This document shows, piece by piece, positions 63,365 to 64,000 of a stretch of DNA of 64,000 nt. The notes beneath the pieces are model-generated. The model searched no databases. It was not told the origin of the DNA and worked only from the letters and a program-made list of their open reading frames with translations. The stretch's first letter is position 1. Every line of letters starts with the position of its first letter. The DNA comes from Lysobacter enzymogenes (GTDB taxonomy: Bacteria; Pseudomonadota; Gammaproteobacteria; Xanthomonadales; Xanthomonadaceae). Where the stretch lies: the NCBI RefSeq assembly GCF_017355525.1, contig NZ_CP067395.1, forward strand, positions 2,232,001 to 2,296,000, given 5' to 3'. The translations under genes were made by a program, and so were the position numbers.

Positions 63365-64000
63365 GCAGACGCTCCCACAGCGCGGGCGGCACGCGGTGTT
63401 CGCCTTCCAGCGCCAACAGCGGCTCGATGCGCAGTTCCTCGCCGCTCAGCTGCGGACGGATCTCGCGGGCGAAGCGCTCGACCAGCGCGTCCTCGCGCCA
63501 CTCGGCGCGCTCGGCCAGCGCCGCCATCGCCGCGCGCGATTCGCGGCCTTCGCCGACGCATTCGAACGGCTTGTGGTTGCGGTACTCCAGCAGCGCGTCG
63601 AAGCCGTCGGTCTGGGCCGGATCGTCGAGCAGGTTGCGGCCGAAGATCGACACCAACCGAGGCTTCGTCATGAACGGCGCCAACGCCAGGAACACGAAGT
63701 GGCATTTAGGACACACCCCGCACCACCGACTCGCCGGCCGCTCGCCGAGAATATGGAAATTGCGATTGCAGCTGCTGAAATGCGCGTCGTAGCGATCCCC
63801 GCGCGCGAACTGCCGCGCCACCGCCAGCTCGCTCAACGGCCGCAGCAGCGAGTAATAGCGCAGGTCCGCGGCCACGTGCTTCTGCAGGTACTCGCCGAAC
63901 GCGCGCTCGCAATCCCAGCCCTTCGACCACTGGTGGTTCACCTCGCCGGTGCCCTCGATCATGCTGCCGTAGCTGGCCGAGCGCTCGTTGGAGAACACCA
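63345..64000 (-). CDS. murL: UDP-MurNAc-L-Ala-L-Glu epimerase, C-terminal part
   Basis: The last 217 or so codons of a gene that starts beyond the right edge. The visible part has [34 protein letters not shown] and the Cys-rich [15 protein letters not shown]. These fit MurL, the epimerase that turns the L-glutamate added by MurD2 into D-glutamate. It replaces glutamate racemase in Xanthomonas. The call leans on the pairing with murD2. The GTG at 63998 is probably internal. Confidence 0.82.
   Translation of the reverse strand, partial: VFSNERSASYGSMIEGTGEVNHQWSKGWDCERAFGEYLQKHVAADLRYYSLLRPLSELAVARQFARGDRYDAHFSSCNRNFHILGERPASRWCGVCPKCHFVFLALAPFMTKPRLVSIFGRNLLDDPAQTDGFDALLEYRNHKPFECVGEGRESRAAMAALAERAEWREDALVERFAREIRPQLSGEELRIEPLLALEGEHRVPPALWERLRAYLAA

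Overview
The window is high-GC DNA from a gamma-proteobacterium that is best placed in the Xanthomonadaceae, most likely Lysobacter or a close relative. Supporting signs are the MurD2/MurL pair that Xanthomonads use in place of the usual MurD/MurI pair, a TonB-receptor/SapC/cupin-like cluster, REP repeats of the type TGTAGGAGCGGCGCGAGCC, an XAC0095-like small gene, and very large surface proteins. No database search was possible, so the genus is an inference.

Layout. 1-4240 (minus strand): a glycan-type uptake cluster of TonB-dependent receptor, SapC-like protein and the start of a cupin-like protein, behind a promoter overlapped by a LacI-type operator. 4430-4700: two inverted-repeat elements. 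4709-7348: a UvrA paralogue. 7608-9249: a FAD monooxygenase with a possible small coupled ORF. 9394-12288: a MipA/OmpV protein and a two-component system. 12440-13683: a small secreted protein and an NTF2/SnoaL-like protein. 13680-18237: a four-gene AaeB-type (FUSC) efflux operon, divergent from an AraC regulator at 18316-19134. 19297-19860: ssb.

20195-43836 is the accessory core. It holds a 4955-aa RHS/YD-repeat polymorphic toxin (21196-36063) with cadherin-like and LysM-like modules and a C-terminal toxin domain of lower GC, followed with a 4-nt overlap by its likely immunity gene. Behind it lies an array of small, AT-richer, mostly unrecognised genes that look like orphan immunity genes. 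Full or partial copies of one palindromic repeat (about 84 bp when complete) lie between many of them. The two halves of that same repeat bracket a REP-associated tyrosine transposase broken by a stop codon, so the solo palindromes look like its deletion derivatives. A fused immunity-like protein upstream of the toxin (20195-20977) is matched by two separate genes downstream, one per domain.

43837-58744 (minus): a two-gene operon for a 3692-aa protein with 21 tandem DUF11 repeats plus OmpA-like domains, and a beta-barrel-like outer-membrane protein. The repeat array contains a nearly identical 1440-bp tandem duplication. 59739-64000: housekeeping genes (ispB, a dienelactone hydrolase family protein, murD2 and the 3' part of murL) with paired REP elements.
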